From the NCBI RefSeq assembly GCF_001591605.1, contig NZ_BCVF01000009.1, positions 53,904-117,903 on the forward strand: 64,000 bases of DNA, written 5' to 3'. The notes below the pieces were generated by a model that was not told where the DNA came from, did not search any database, and saw only the letters and a program-made list of their open reading frames with translations. Of the stretch, positions 24,525-34,413 are shown in pieces (positions within the stretch are counted from its first letter, which is position 1; every line of letters begins with the position of its first letter). This stretch comes from Bacillus badius NBRC 15713. GTDB lineage: Bacteria; Bacillota; Bacilli; Bacillales; Domibacillaceae. Made by a program: the position numbers and the translations under genes.

Positions 24525-25415
24525 ATGACAGCTATTAGAGGCGCATATCCAGTATTAATTACCCCGATGACGGAAGCACAGGAGATTGATTGGGAAGGGG
24601 TAAAAAGCAATGTTCAGTACTTTATTGATCAGGGAGTTGCCGGCCTTGTCATCAATGGCAGCACCGGGGAATTTGTCAGTCTGACCAAGGAAGAAAAGTT
24701 CCAAATGGTCGAAATGGTACTGAAGGAAGTGGATGGGCGCATTCCGGTGATCGTCGGAACAGCGGCAGAAACGACGAGAGAAACGATTGAATATACAAAG
24801 CAGGCGGAAGCTCATGGTGCCGCGGCTGCTTTAATTATCAATTCCTATTACTGCAAGCCGAAGGAAGAAGAGATTTTCTTCCATTTTAAAGAGATATCGG
24901 ATGCGGTCAACTTGCCGATTATGTTGTACAACAACCCTTTTACATCAGGAGTCGATATGAGCACCGAGCTGATGCTCCGCATTGGGAAAGAGTGTGAGCG
25001 GGTGACGCATATTAAGGAGTCCAGCGGCGACATTCGGAAAGTGCGGGACTTGGCGAGACAAGGAGAAGCGGAGGTGTTTTGCGGGGCAGAGGAGCTCGTT
25101 ATGGAATCTTACTTAGTTGGGGCAACCGGATGGATTTCTGTAGCCGGAAATATTGTGCCGAAGCTTGTGACGGAGATGTTTGACCATATGCAGCAAGGAG
25201 AGATTGAGCAGGCGTGGGCCATCAACGACCGGATTCTGCCGCTTTGTGAGTTCCTTGAAGGATCGGGAAAATACGTCCAGATTGTTAAGCGGGCCATGGA
25301 GTTAAACGGCCAGGCTGGCGGTCCGTCCCGCTACCCTCGCCTTGGCTTGACAGCGGCAGAAGAACAAAGGCTAAAAGATATTCTGTCCCATTTAAATACG
25401 GTGCCGCAAGTTTAA
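24525..25415 (+). CDS. DapA-family pyrroline-4-hydroxy-2-carboxylate deaminase
   Basis: 296 residues from ATG 24525, chosen because AAAGGAGG lies 9 bases upstream; a 14-codon upstream extension overlaps the antiporter gene end. Class I aldolase features: GSTGEFVSLT at ~45, the catalytic tyrosine in IMLYNNPFTSGV, and the Schiff-base lysine in THIKESSGDIRK. Within hydroxyproline operons this family removes ammonia and water from pyrroline-4-hydroxy-2-carboxylate to give 2-oxoglutarate semialdehyde, the substrate of the next gene. Dihydrodipicolinate synthase is unlikely in this setting. Confidence 0.88.
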   Translation: MTAIRGAYPVLITPMTEAQEIDWEGVKSNVQYFIDQGVAGLVINGSTGEFVSLTKEEKFQMVEMVLKEVDGRIPVIVGTAAETTRETIEYTKQAEAHGAAAALIINSYYCKPKEEEIFFHFKEISDAVNLPIMLYNNPFTSGVDMSTELMLRIGKECERVTHIKESSGDIRKVRDLARQGEAEVFCGAEELVMESYLVGATGWISVAGNIVPKLVTEMFDHMQQGEIEQAWAINDRILPLCEFLEGSGKYVQIVKRAMELNGQAGGPSRYPRLGLTAAEEQRLKDILSHLNTVPQV

Positions 25416-25473
25416 TAGATTGCCGGACTGCAAGAATGATCCTATGAAAACGTATTAAAGGGGGAACCAATAG

Positions 25474-26958
25474 ATGTTAACTGCAGGAATTCAATTAAAG
25501 GCGAAGGTGAAGGACTTTTTAGAAAGGCCGGTCCACTTGTTTATTGACGGAAAGTATGTACCGGCTGCCGGCGGTCAGACATTTGAAACGATCAACCCAG
25601 CCACAGAGGACGTGCTGGCTGTTGTTAGTGAAGCGCGCGAGGAAGATGTAGATGCAGCGGTGCAAGCGGCGCGCCGGGCCTTTGAGTCTGGGGCGTGGCC
25701 GGCACTAAGCACAGCTGAGCGCGCCCACCTCATATATAAACTGGCTGATTTAATTGATGAAAATAAAGAAGAGTTGGCGCAGCTGGAAGCACTGGATAAC
25801 GGGAAACCTTACAAGGTGGCGCTTGAAGACGATATTCCCGCCACTGTCGAGCACTTTCGCTATTATGCCGGCTGGGCAACAAAAGTGCTTGGCCAGACTA
25901 TTCCAATCTCAAGCGATTATTTGAATTATACGCGTCATGAACCTATTGGGGTCGTCGGCCAGGTGATTCCGTGGAACTATCCGCTTGTTATGGCTGCCTG
26001 GAAAATGGGTGCCGCTTTGGCAACCGGGTGCACCATCGTTTTGAAACCAGCCGAACAAACGCCGCTGTCTCTTTTATATACAGCCCAATTGTTTCATGAA
26101 GCGGGTTTCCCGCCAGGTGTAGTCAACTTTGTTCCCGGGTTTGGCCCGACGGCGGGGGCAGCCGTTATTCGTCATCCTGATATTGAAAAAGTGGCGTTTA
26201 CCGGATCAACGGCTACAGGAAAGTCCATTATGCGCCAGGCGGCTGACACGATTAAGCATGTAACGCTGGAGCTTGGCGGAAAGTCGCCTAATATCATCTT
26301 AGAGGATGCAGATTTATCAGAAGCCATCCCCGGTGCGTTTAATGGCATTATGTACAATCATGGGCAAAACTGCAGCGCGGGTTCACGGGTATTTGTCCAC
26401 AGAAAGCATTATGACAAGGTAGTGGATGAGCTGGCAAAGATGGCTGACAATGTAAAGCTTGGCTCCGGCATGGACCCGGAAACCGACATGGGGCCGCTTG
26501 TAACGAAAAAGCAGCAGGAGCGTGTCCTTGGATATATCCAAAAAGGGAAAGACGAAGGGGCCAGAATCGTTGCCGGAGGAGACAAAGCATTGGAGAAAGG
26601 CTATTTTGTCCGGCCGACGGTTTTCGCCGATGTAACGGATGAGATGACGATCGCGAAGGAAGAGATTTTTGGTCCGGTTGTTGTCGTTCTTCCATTCGAT
26701 AGCACAGAAGAAGTCATTGAACGGGCGAATCATACGCCATTTGGCCTCGCGGCAGGCGTCTGGACGGAAAATGTAAAGACCGCTCATCAAGTCGCCAATC
26801 AGTTAAAAGCTGGTACTGTCTGGATCAATGATTATAATCTCGAAAATGCAGCTTCGCCGTTTGGCGGCTATAAACAATCAGGCATTGGGCGTGAAATGGG
26901 CTCCTACGCCCTTGATAACTATACGGAAGTAAAAAGCATTTGGGTGAACTTAAAATAA
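25474..26958 (+). CDS. 2-oxoglutarate semialdehyde dehydrogenase (aldehyde dehydrogenase family)
   Basis: 494 residues, full ALDH length. Key sites: VIPWNYPL, FTGSTATGKSIM, ELGGKSPNI with the general-base glutamate, and catalytic cysteine in GQNCSAGSRVF. The sequence is close to the betaine/aldehyde DhaS group, but the operon position after the DapA-type deaminase indicates oxidation of 2-oxoglutarate semialdehyde to 2-oxoglutarate with NAD(P)+. It ends the enzyme part of the operon; a terminator follows at 26980. Confidence 0.9.
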   Translation: MLTAGIQLKAKVKDFLERPVHLFIDGKYVPAAGGQTFETINPATEDVLAVVSEAREEDVDAAVQAARRAFESGAWPALSTAERAHLIYKLADLIDENKEELAQLEALDNGKPYKVALEDDIPATVEHFRYYAGWATKVLGQTIPISSDYLNYTRHEPIGVVGQVIPWNYPLVMAAWKMGAALATGCTIVLKPAEQTPLSLLYTAQLFHEAGFPPGVVNFVPGFGPTAGAAVIRHPDIEKVAFTGSTATGKSIMRQAADTIKHVTLELGGKSPNIILEDADLSEAIPGAFNGIMYNHGQNCSAGSRVFVHRKHYDKVVDELAKMADNVKLGSGMDPETDMGPLVTKKQQERVLGYIQKGKDEGARIVAGGDKALEKGYFVRPTVFADVTDEMTIAKEEIFGPVVVVLPFDSTEEVIERANHTPFGLAAGVWTENVKTAHQVANQLKAGTVWINDYNLENAASPFGGYKQSGIGREMGSYALDNYTEVKSIWVNLK

Positions 26959-26979
26959 ACAGCGGATGAGGGCCTCAAC

Positions 26980-27043
26980 ATGCGTATTTTTTGTTAGGCT
27001 CTGCAGTTTAATTAAACAGAGCTTGTTAAAGATACGCATTTTT
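26980..27043 (+). terminator. Terminator with nested hairpin
   Basis: ATGCGTAT (26980-26987) pairs with ATACGCAT (27032-27039) and is followed by TTTTTTAG. The long loop contains its own stem, GCTCTG ... CAGAGC, around TTTAATTAAA. The downstream prolidase at 27119 may still receive read-through. Confidence 0.7.
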
Positions 27044-27118
27044 TAGAGGACAGCGGTATATCCATGCCTGAAGAGTTTTGCCGGCAGGAAGACTAGCAGC
27101 GCAAAGGGAGGACGGAGG

Positions 27119-28240
27119 ATGACAGCGATTTATCAACAACGGATCACCGCTTTAAAAGAACAGATGAAAGAGCGGCAAATAGAAGTGGGACTGGTCACTT
27201 CACCAAAAAATATCTACTATTATACAGGCTTTCACTCAGAGCCTTATGAGCGCTTTATGGCCTTGCTGCTCGATGGCCGCACGGATCAGCTAAGCTTATT
27301 TATCCCCGCTTTAGATTATGAAGCCGCCAAGCAGCATTCGTTTGTTGAACAGCTTATTCCTATTTTTGATGAACAAAACCCTTATCAGGTCGTGAAAGAT
27401 CATATTGGCGAGGAGATCAAAAGTCTGGGCGTAGAGACCAAAAGAGTGACTCTGCATCAGCAAACACAACTAAATAATCACCTCTCGATTTCCGGTTATT
27501 TAGACATAGGGGATTTCGTTGCCTCCCAAAGAATGAGAAAGACCCCGGAAGAATGCCTCCGGGTAGAACGGGCCGTCCAGATCGTTGAGAAGGTGTTAGC
27601 GGAAGGGATGAAAAAAGTTGCGGTAGGGATGACTGAATTAGAGCTGGCCGCAGAAATGGAGTTATTGATGAGAAGATTTGGCGCGGCCGGCCCTTCTTTC
27701 TCGACAACTGTTTTATCGGGGGTGAAATCGTCGCTTCCACACGGACATTCGGATGAAAAAAAACTCCAGTGGGGAGAGTTTTTACTGATTGATATGGGAG
27801 TGATGGCCGATGGCTATTGCTCAGATATTTCAAGAACATTTGTTATTGGAGAGGCGTCAGCTGAGCAAGAGAAGCTGCATGGCATTGTGCGCCAAGCGAC
27901 AGAAGCAGGGGTTCGCGCCGCCAAGGCTGGGGTCGCGGCAAAAGAGGTAGACAGAGCGGCCCGGGAGGTTATTAAACAAAATGGATACGGGCGTTATTTT
28001 AATAACCGGGTAGGACATGGGCTGGGCATAGAGGTGCATGAAGAACCTTCTATTCATGAAAACAGCGAATTAATGATCGAAAGCGGCTTTCTCTTTACAG
28101 TTGAGCCGGGGATCTACGTCCCTAATTGGGGAGGGGTAAGAATTGAGGAGGATGTTTACATCGGAGAAGATGGACAGGCGAACGTATTAACCACATTTCC
28201 AACCGAGTTAATGAGCGTAGCAGTCAATAGTTATTCTTGA
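27119..28240 (+). CDS. Xaa-Pro peptidase, M24 family (prolidase-like)
   Basis: 373 residues; ATG after GGAGGACGGAGG. The creatinase-like N-domain (1-120) precedes a pita-bread metallopeptidase domain with all five metal ligands: D...D in LLIDMGVMADGYCSDISRTF, H in NRVGHGLGIEVHEEP, E in TVEPGIYVP and E in GGVRIEEDV. It would cleave X-Pro or X-Hyp dipeptides in the cytoplasm, feeding Hyp and Pro to the neighbouring enzymes. A second M24 gene of the same type lies at 33256. It has a strong terminator at 28303. Confidence 0.9.
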   Translation: MTAIYQQRITALKEQMKERQIEVGLVTSPKNIYYYTGFHSEPYERFMALLLDGRTDQLSLFIPALDYEAAKQHSFVEQLIPIFDEQNPYQVVKDHIGEEIKSLGVETKRVTLHQQTQLNNHLSISGYLDIGDFVASQRMRKTPEECLRVERAVQIVEKVLAEGMKKVAVGMTELELAAEMELLMRRFGAAGPSFSTTVLSGVKSSLPHGHSDEKKLQWGEFLLIDMGVMADGYCSDISRTFVIGEASAEQEKLHGIVRQATEAGVRAAKAGVAAKEVDRAAREVIKQNGYGRYFNNRVGHGLGIEVHEEPSIHENSELMIESGFLFTVEPGIYVPNWGGVRIEEDVYIGEDGQANVLTTFPTELMSVAVNSYS

Positions 28241-28302
28241 CAGATAGAGCAAGCAGTGAAAAGAATAAGCTGAGCTGTTGAACCGCTCCCCGCTTATTGA
28301 CA

Positions 28303-28348
28303 AAAAAGGTTCGGAATGATTTCATTCCGAACCTTTTCTGTTTTTTTA
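28303..28348 (+). terminator. Rho-independent terminator of prolidase gene
   Basis: AAAAGGTTCGGAATGA pairs with TCATTCCGAACCTTTT, followed by CTGTTTTTTT. A very strong, A/T-flanked hairpin. The same GGTTCGG/CCGAACC core recurs at 8494-8516 and near 63940. Confidence 0.85.
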
Positions 28349-28499
28349 GATGATGTTTAAGCTATCCGGGAGAAGGAGAAACTTCGCTGCGTCGATTAGT
28401 CAGGCCAGTTTCTTAGGGGGCACCGCAGCGAAAGCAAGCGCCACCTGCATTGATGTTAAAACAGGCCGTATGGCATGGCTGCCCTCACTTTGCCAACTG

Positions 28500-28540
28500 T
28501 GTTGATTAGAGCAGAAGGCGCGAAGACTCCTTGGAGGTTT
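28500..28540 (-). repeat. Degenerate fragment of the intergenic repeat
   Basis: GTTGATTAGAGCAGAAGGCG followed by CGAAGACTCC resembles the minus strand of the repeat copies at 7786 and 8035 (their reverse complement contains TTGATTGGAATGGAAGGCGT). Only the outer edge is recognisable. The rest of 28349-28590 holds no gene. Confidence 0.5.
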
Positions 28541-28595
28541 AGCAGACTGTCTGAGTTATTCAAGAAACGACAATTTTTTGGCTGTTCATTCAAAA

Positions 28596-28700
28596 TTTTT
28601 AGACACGTTATAAAAAATTATACACACGGTGTTTAATTTTTTAAAATATTCTGTTAACTATTGCTTCAAACGGCTCTCTTCCATTGGCATATGGATTGCA
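28596..28700 (+). promoter_or_regulatory. Sigma-54 promoter and activator-binding element of the peptide-transport operon
   Basis: TGGCATATGGATTGCA at 28685-28700, with GG-N10-GC spacing, TTGCA at -12 and one change (CAT for CAC) at -24. The 56-bp element at 28596-28651 (TTTTTAGACAC, ATTATACA, TGTTTAA) matches that of the hydroxyproline operon at 42/56 positions and at the same 89-bp distance. TTTAGACAC and GTGTTTAA form an imperfect inverted repeat. Confidence 0.85.
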
Positions 28701-28821
28701 TTATGAAATAAAGGGTGAAGAAAGGAGGAGGGATAGAGGCATAAAGTGACAGAAAGATAGAGGATTACCTGCTTGTGAGCAAGCAAATCATTTTAAGCAT
28801 AGGCAGCTGGAGGTGGGATGA

Positions 28822-29751
28822 GTGAAACAATATATTTTAAGCAGATTAGGATATACACTAGTAACATTTTTTGTTATTGCCACATTTACTTTTTTCCTGA
28901 TGCAAACCCTGCCAGGTTCTCCATTCAATGATGAGAGATTATCAGATGTACAGAAGGAAAGAATGATGGAGCGGTACGGGTTAGATAAGCCTGTGCCTCT
29001 CCAGTATGTGACATATATAGGCAATATTTTCAAAGGAGATTTCGGCGTATCTTTTCAATACGATGGCCGGGCGGTGGTAGATATTATTGGCGAGCGGATC
29101 GGGGCATCTGTCGTGCTCGGATTGCAGTCGCTCGTTGTAGGAAGCATTGTTGGTATTCTCTTAGGAATTATTGCAGCTTATAAACATAATACACCGATTG
29201 ATTACGGGGCGATGATTCTCTCTGTTATTGGGCTATCTGTACCGAGCTTTGTGTTTGCGGGGTTATTGCAGTATTGGATTGGCGTGCGTCTGCAGTGGCT
29301 GCCGGTAGCTTTTTGGGAAGGGTTTGAATTTTCCATTCTTCCTACTATTTCATTATCCGTATTTGTTGTCGCTACTTTGGCCCGGTTTATGCGCAGTGAA
29401 ATGCTTGATGTACTCGGCCAGGATTATATCGTCACCGCTAAAGCTAAAGGGTTAACGAATTTCAACGTCATTTTCAAGCATAGCATCCGGAATGCGGCGA
29501 TCCCGATTATGACGATTTTGGGCCCGATGACCGTGTCGCTTCTGACCGGCACGCTGGTGATTGAAAAAATCTTCAGTATTCCCGGATTGGGAGAACAGTT
29601 TGTAAAGTCTATTATCACCAATGACTTTCCAATGATCATGGGGGTTACTTTATTCTACAGTATTCTATTTATTGGTGTGGTCCTGTTGATCGATATTATG
29701 TACGGAATTGTTGATCCGCGGATACGAGTGGCTGGGGGGAATAGATCATGA
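28822..29751 (+). CDS. Peptide ABC transporter permease, DppB/OppB type
   Basis: 309 residues; GTG at 28822 after GGAGGTG. Six membrane segments with the DppB opening QYILSRLGYTLVTFFVIATF and FLMQTLPGSPF, and the EAA loop (DYIVTAKAKGLTNFNVIFKH) that contacts the ATPase. First gene downstream of the 28685 sigma-54 promoter; overlaps DppC by 4 bases. Imports di- or oligopeptides; proline- and hydroxyproline-containing peptides are inferred from the surrounding peptidases and catabolic genes. Confidence 0.92.
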   Translation: MKQYILSRLGYTLVTFFVIATFTFFLMQTLPGSPFNDERLSDVQKERMMERYGLDKPVPLQYVTYIGNIFKGDFGVSFQYDGRAVVDIIGERIGASVVLGLQSLVVGSIVGILLGIIAAYKHNTPIDYGAMILSVIGLSVPSFVFAGLLQYWIGVRLQWLPVAFWEGFEFSILPTISLSVFVVATLARFMRSEMLDVLGQDYIVTAKAKGLTNFNVIFKHSIRNAAIPIMTILGPMTVSLLTGTLVIEKIFSIPGLGEQFVKSIITNDFPMIMGVTLFYSILFIGVVLLIDIMYGIVDPRIRVAGGNRS

Positions 29752-30761
29752 CCGTAGAGAACAGGGAGCTTGCGGATGAACTGTTTGAGCCCGCGCAAGA
29801 ACAGCAAAGTGCAAAGAGCATTTCCCGTCCTGCAATGACTTACTGGCAGGATGCTTGGAAGCGCTTTCTGAAAAATAAAGCAGCATTTGCCGGTTTAATG
29901 TTAATTGCCCTCATCATCTTATTAGCTGTCTTTGGCCCTTATGCAAATAACCATGGGTACGATGAGCAAAATTTGGCGCGGGCTAACTTGCCGCCGAAGG
30001 TTCCTATCTTAGAGCAGGTGGGCTGGCTTGGATTTGATGGAGTAGATAACAGAGGGATTGACCGTTACGAAGCAAGCGGAGTGACTGATTATTATTGGTT
30101 TGGCACGGATAACTTAGGAAGGGATCTATGGACAAGAGTGTGGCATGGAACCCGTATTTCGCTCTACATTGCTTTTCTGGCGGCAGCGATTGACCTGCTT
30201 ATCGGGGTCGCGTATGGAGGCATTTCTGCTTATTACGGAGGCCGGGTTGATAATGTCATGCAGCGATTGATCGAAATTCTGGTGGGCATCCCCAATCTCA
30301 TTGTAGTGATTCTTTTAATTTTAGTGCTGAAGCCTGGCATCATGTCCATCACGCTGGCCATGGTCATTACAGGATGGGTGGGAATGGCGCGCATCGTCCG
30401 GGGCCAAATATTAAAGCTGAAGGAACAGGAATTTATTTTGGCTTCTAAAACGTTAGGGGCGAAGGACAAAAGGATGATCTGGAAGCATTTAATTCCTAAT
30501 GCATTAGGGCCCATTATTATTACGACGATGTTCACGATACCTACCGCCATTTTTACAGAGGCTTTTTTGAGCTTTATCGGTCTTGGGCTGCAGCCGCCGG
30601 TATCTTCTTTAGGCACATTGATTAATGAAGGCTATAAGCTATTAGGCATTTATCCGCATATGCTTGCTTTTTCGTCTATCGTTATTAGTGTGATCATGAT
30701 CAGCTTTAACTTGTTGGGAGATGGCCTGCAGGATGCGCTTGATCCTAAAATGCGCAAATAA
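29748..30761 (+). CDS. Peptide ABC transporter permease, DppC/OppC type
   Basis: 337 residues. The N-terminal OppC_N region (WQDAWKRFLKNKAAFAGLML) and the loop containing GTDNLGRDLWTRVWHGTRIS are typical; the EAA motif is EFILASKTLGAKDKRMIWKH. The long external segment between segments 1 and 2 is normal for this subunit. Overlaps DppB by ATGA and is followed 12 bases later by the fused ATPase. Confidence 0.92.
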   Translation: MTVENRELADELFEPAQEQQSAKSISRPAMTYWQDAWKRFLKNKAAFAGLMLIALIILLAVFGPYANNHGYDEQNLARANLPPKVPILEQVGWLGFDGVDNRGIDRYEASGVTDYYWFGTDNLGRDLWTRVWHGTRISLYIAFLAAAIDLLIGVAYGGISAYYGGRVDNVMQRLIEILVGIPNLIVVILLILVLKPGIMSITLAMVITGWVGMARIVRGQILKLKEQEFILASKTLGAKDKRMIWKHLIPNALGPIIITTMFTIPTAIFTEAFLSFIGLGLQPPVSSLGTLINEGYKLLGIYPHMLAFSSIVISVIMISFNLLGDGLQDALDPKMRK

Positions 30762-30773
30762 GGAGGGGAGCCA

Positions 30774-32780
30774 GTGGAAAGAGTACTGGAAGTAAAGGAT
30801 TTGCATGTCTCATTTAACACCTATGCCGGGGAGGTGAAAGCGGTCCGCGGTGTTTCCTTTCATTTGAATAAAGGAGAAACGCTGGCCATTGTCGGAGAGT
30901 CAGGATCAGGGAAGTCCGTTACTTCTAAAAGTCTGTTAAGGCTGATTCCTCATCCGCCCGGGAAAATAACAAAAGGGGAAATCCTGTTTGAAGGAAAGGA
31001 CTTGGCGGCTTTATCGGAGAAACAAATGCAAAGCATCCGCGGAGCTGATATTTCGATGATTTTCCAAGATCCAATGACCTCCCTTAATCCAACGATGACA
31101 ATAGGCAAACAAATCATGGAGAGTGTCATCAAGCATCAAAAAGGAACGAAGCAGGAAGCGAAGGAAAGAACGCTTGAGCTGCTGGAGTTAGTCGGCATTC
31201 ATCATCCGGAGAAAAGGTTTGATCAGTACCCCCATCAATTTTCCGGAGGAATGAGGCAGCGGGTCGTGATCGCCATGGCCATTTCCTGCAATCCGAAAGT
31301 GCTGATCGCCGATGAGCCGACAACCGCCCTTGATGTAACGATACAAGCCCAGATTCTTGAACTGTTGAAGTCCCTGCAGAAGCAGCTGGGAATGGCGATT
31401 ATTTTTATTACCCATGATCTAGGAGTAGTAGCCAACATAGCTGATCGTGTGGCTGTGATGTACGCCGGGAAGATCATTGAAGTCGGCAAGGCCCATGAAG
31501 TGTTCTATGAGCCTCAGCATCCATACACATGGGGGCTTTTGGGAGCGATGCCGGATATTCATCGCCAAGAGGAGGAGCTCGTCACTATTCCGGGGGCGCC
31601 GCCTCATTTAGCTGCCCCTCCGGCAGGGGATGCCTTTGCTGCACGGAACCCAAACGCAATGGAAATTGACTTCCTGTTAGAGCCTCCGATGTTTAAAGTA
31701 TCCGACACTCATTATGCGGCTACCTGGCTTTTGCATGAAAAAGCCCGAAAAATGCGGGGGGCACAGCAGCGTAAGCAAACGGCTGCCAATTCACGCAAAG
31801 CGAAAGAAAATGAAACCGTCATAAAAAAGAGCGGAAAGGGCCAAAAGCTGTTAGAAGTAAAAGGGTTAAAACAATACTTTAAAAGCGATAAGCATCATGT
31901 GATTAAAGCGATCGATGGATTAAGCTTTGATATTTATAAAGGGGAAACCTTTGGATTGGTGGGAGAATCAGGCTGCGGCAAGTCAACAACCGGGAGGACA
32001 TTGATCGGCCTGTATGAGGGCACTGCCGGGGAGGTGCTGTATAAAAATGAGAGCGTTTTTAAAAAGAAGTCTGGTGCAGAAACACAGCAATTGAACAGAA
32101 GCATCCAAATGATTTTCCAAGATCCATACTCTTCCCTGAATCCGAGATTGACAGTTGCGGATATTATTGCGGAAGGGATGGATATCCACGGGTTAGCCGG
32201 TAGCCGGCAGCAGCGGATGAACCGGGTTTACGAGCTGCTGGAAACGGTAGGATTGCATAGAGACCATGCGAATCGTTATCCTCATGAATTCAGCGGGGGG
32301 CAGCGCCAGCGCATCGGAATTGCCCGAGCCCTCGCTGTAGATCCGGAATTTATTATTGCCGATGAGCCGATTTCTGCTTTAGATGTATCTATTCAGGCAC
32401 AAGTGATTAATTTATTGAAAAAGCTGCAGCGGGAAAAAGGGCTGACCTACCTTTTTATCGCCCATGACCTGGCCATGGTCAAGTATATTAGTGACCGGAT
32501 AGGGGTTATGTATAAAGGAAAGATTGTTGAGTTAGCAGAAAGCAACGAGCTTTATTGCCGCCCTCTGCATCCGTACACCCAATCCCTGTTGTCTGCCATT
32601 CCGATGCCTGATCCCCGATTGGAGCAAAGCCACCAGCGCATGAAGTTTGATGAGCAAAAGCTGTTGTCTGAAAGAAAACAGGAAGAGGTGCGGCTGCGCG
32701 AGGTGAAGGATGGACATTGGGTGGAATGCACAGAACGGGAATTTAGAGAATATCAAAGCAAACTATCAGGAGCAGTATGA
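30774..32780 (+). CDS. Fused DppD-DppF peptide ABC transporter ATPase
   Basis: 668 residues; GTG at 30774 after GGAGGGGAG. Two complete nucleotide-binding domains: residues ~1-320 (Walker A GESGSGKS, signature [18 protein letters not shown]) ending with the oligopeptide C-terminal segment ([17 protein letters not shown]), a basic linker around 320-360 ([12 protein letters not shown]), then residues ~361-668 ([34 protein letters not shown]). Normally DppD and DppF are separate genes; single-chain double ATPases of this family (as in GsiA/YejF) are less common in Bacillaceae. Energises import through the preceding permeases. Confidence 0.92.
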   Translation: MERVLEVKDLHVSFNTYAGEVKAVRGVSFHLNKGETLAIVGESGSGKSVTSKSLLRLIPHPPGKITKGEILFEGKDLAALSEKQMQSIRGADISMIFQDPMTSLNPTMTIGKQIMESVIKHQKGTKQEAKERTLELLELVGIHHPEKRFDQYPHQFSGGMRQRVVIAMAISCNPKVLIADEPTTALDVTIQAQILELLKSLQKQLGMAIIFITHDLGVVANIADRVAVMYAGKIIEVGKAHEVFYEPQHPYTWGLLGAMPDIHRQEEELVTIPGAPPHLAAPPAGDAFAARNPNAMEIDFLLEPPMFKVSDTHYAATWLLHEKARKMRGAQQRKQTAANSRKAKENETVIKKSGKGQKLLEVKGLKQYFKSDKHHVIKAIDGLSFDIYKGETFGLVGESGCGKSTTGRTLIGLYEGTAGEVLYKNESVFKKKSGAETQQLNRSIQMIFQDPYSSLNPRLTVADIIAEGMDIHGLAGSRQQRMNRVYELLETVGLHRDHANRYPHEFSGGQRQRIGIARALAVDPEFIIADEPISALDVSIQAQVINLLKKLQREKGLTYLFIAHDLAMVKYISDRIGVMYKGKIVELAESNELYCRPLHPYTQSLLSAIPMPDPRLEQSHQRMKFDEQKLLSERKQEEVRLREVKDGHWVECTEREFREYQSKLSGAV

Positions 32781-32829
32781 ACCAAGGCCAAAACCGGAAG
32801 CAAAGGAGAGAACGCCTATTCTCAGGAAA

Positions 32830-33177
32830 GTGAACAAGCTATTGTGTTTATCGGTAGCTGCTGCTTATATAGGTTCATTGTTTTCACAAGGCACCTTATG
32901 GACGGTCTTCACTACTTATTTATTCTTTATAGCTATCTGGCTGTTAATGATAGGCGGAGCACTGCTCGTCTTAGAAGGCGGTATGTTTGATGGGATGATG
33001 TACAGCTTTCGGCATTTCAAGAAGCATACATCCAAGAAGGAGGCGTATATTTCCCGGCAAACGAAGGAATGGCGGCCTTCCCGTACAGGACGCCATAAGT
33101 TTTCACTCACTTATCCGTTCCTATTCTCAGGAGGTGCATTATTCCTCTTTACTGTTGCCGCTTCACTCGCTCAATAA
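32830..33177 (+). CDS. DUF3899 membrane protein
   Basis: Stop at 33177. Two membrane segments (LLCLSVAAAYIGSLF and TYLFFIAIWLLMIGGALLVL) followed by LEGGMFDGMMYSFRHFKK, the DUF3899 signature, and a third hydrophobic segment at the end (PFLFSGGALFLFTVAAS). The start is uncertain: GTG 32830 has AGGA close in front; ATG 32710 would overlap the ATPase gene by 71 bases. Function unknown. It lies between the ATPase and a prolidase in the peptide operon, so it may be an accessory of the importer. Confidence 0.65.
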   Translation: MNKLLCLSVAAAYIGSLFSQGTLWTVFTTYLFFIAIWLLMIGGALLVLEGGMFDGMMYSFRHFKKHTSKKEAYISRQTKEWRPSRTGRHKFSLTYPFLFSGGALFLFTVAASLAQ

Positions 33178-33255
33178 AGATAAACGAGCTGTTTTTAGCC
33201 GGGTTGCGGCTGAACTTTCAGGCAGCCAAGAATGATTCATTAGGGGGAAAACACA

Positions 33256-34323
33256 GTGGAAAAGTTAATAAAGGCCAGACAAATACTTGAGGAGCAGCAT
33301 ATAGACGCTTTATTGATTACGAATGACACAAACAGAAGATATTTGACGGATTTTACAGGAAGCGCCGGCGTTGTGATCATTACAAAAACGGCCGCTGTGT
33401 TAGTGGTTGACTTTCGCTATGTTGAGCAGGCGCACAAGCAGGCTGCTCAGTATTCGATTCATTCCGTGAAAAACAAGCCGTCTATTTTTGAAGAAACGGT
33501 AAAGGTATTAGAAGAATTAAAGGTTTCTGCCATTGGATTCGAACAGGACCATATGTCTTATCGCCTGTATACAAAATATCAGGAGGCGGCAACGGCGGAA
33601 ATGGTTCCTCTATCGGGAGAGATAGAGAAATTAAGAATGGTCAAAAGCAAGGAAGAAATCAGCAGACTGAAAACAGCGGCGGAAATCTCAGATGCAGCCT
33701 TTACACATATCCTAAGCTTCGTTCAACCGGGAGTAGCAGAAGTGGATGTAGCGAATGAATTAGAAGCATTCATGAGAAAGCAGGGAGCGGCATCGTCATC
33801 CTTCGATATGATTATTGCTTCAGGGGAACGTTCGGCACTGCCGCATGGCTTAGCGAGCAAACAGGTGATCCGGCATGGGGATATGTTAATTCTGGATTAC
33901 GGCGCTTATTATGAAGGATATCGTTCGGATATGACAAGAACTGTGGCCGCAGGGGAACCTGACGCCCGATTAAAAGATATTTATGCGGTCGTGCTGGAAG
34001 CTTTGATGAGGAGCCTGCACTCCATTAGACCGGGGATTACTGGCCGTCAGGCGGACGCATTCAGCCGTCAGTATATTGAGCAGCAAGGGTATGGCAAGGA
34101 GTACGGGCATGGCTCCGGCCATGGAGTGGGGCTGGATATTCATGAAGAACCTTTTATGTCTCCAAGGTGTGAACACATCATTCAGCCCGGGATGGTGTTA
34201 ACGGTAGAACCAGGTATCTATGTGCCGGGACTCGGCGGCGTGCGCATAGAAGATGATATTCTAATAACGGATCACGGGAATGAAGTGCTCACTGCTTCAC
34301 CGAGAGAGCTGATCATCTTATAG
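33256..34323 (+). CDS. Xaa-Pro aminopeptidase/prolidase, M24 family
   Basis: 355 residues; GTG at 33256 after AGGGGGAAA. Creatinase N-domain then M24 domain with metal ligands in LILDYGAYYEGYRSDMTRTV, GHGSGHGVGLDIHEEPF, TVEPGIYVPG and GGVRIEDDI. It resembles the YpdF/YqhT type of X-Pro dipeptidase of Bacillus. It is the second of two M24 enzymes in the island and lies within the peptide-import operon, so import and cleavage of X-Pro/X-Hyp peptides are co-expressed. Confidence 0.9.
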   Translation: MEKLIKARQILEEQHIDALLITNDTNRRYLTDFTGSAGVVIITKTAAVLVVDFRYVEQAHKQAAQYSIHSVKNKPSIFEETVKVLEELKVSAIGFEQDHMSYRLYTKYQEAATAEMVPLSGEIEKLRMVKSKEEISRLKTAAEISDAAFTHILSFVQPGVAEVDVANELEAFMRKQGAASSSFDMIIASGERSALPHGLASKQVIRHGDMLILDYGAYYEGYRSDMTRTVAAGEPDARLKDIYAVVLEALMRSLHSIRPGITGRQADAFSRQYIEQQGYGKEYGHGSGHGVGLDIHEEPFMSPRCEHIIQPGMVLTVEPGIYVPGLGGVRIEDDILITDHGNEVLTASPRELIIL

Positions 34324-34413
34324 AGGCGTGCAGATACCGCTTTTTTGACTGAATATTCCGTCAAAACCGGCGACTGTTTGAAAATATAAAGACCATGAAC
34401 GGGGGATAGGAAA

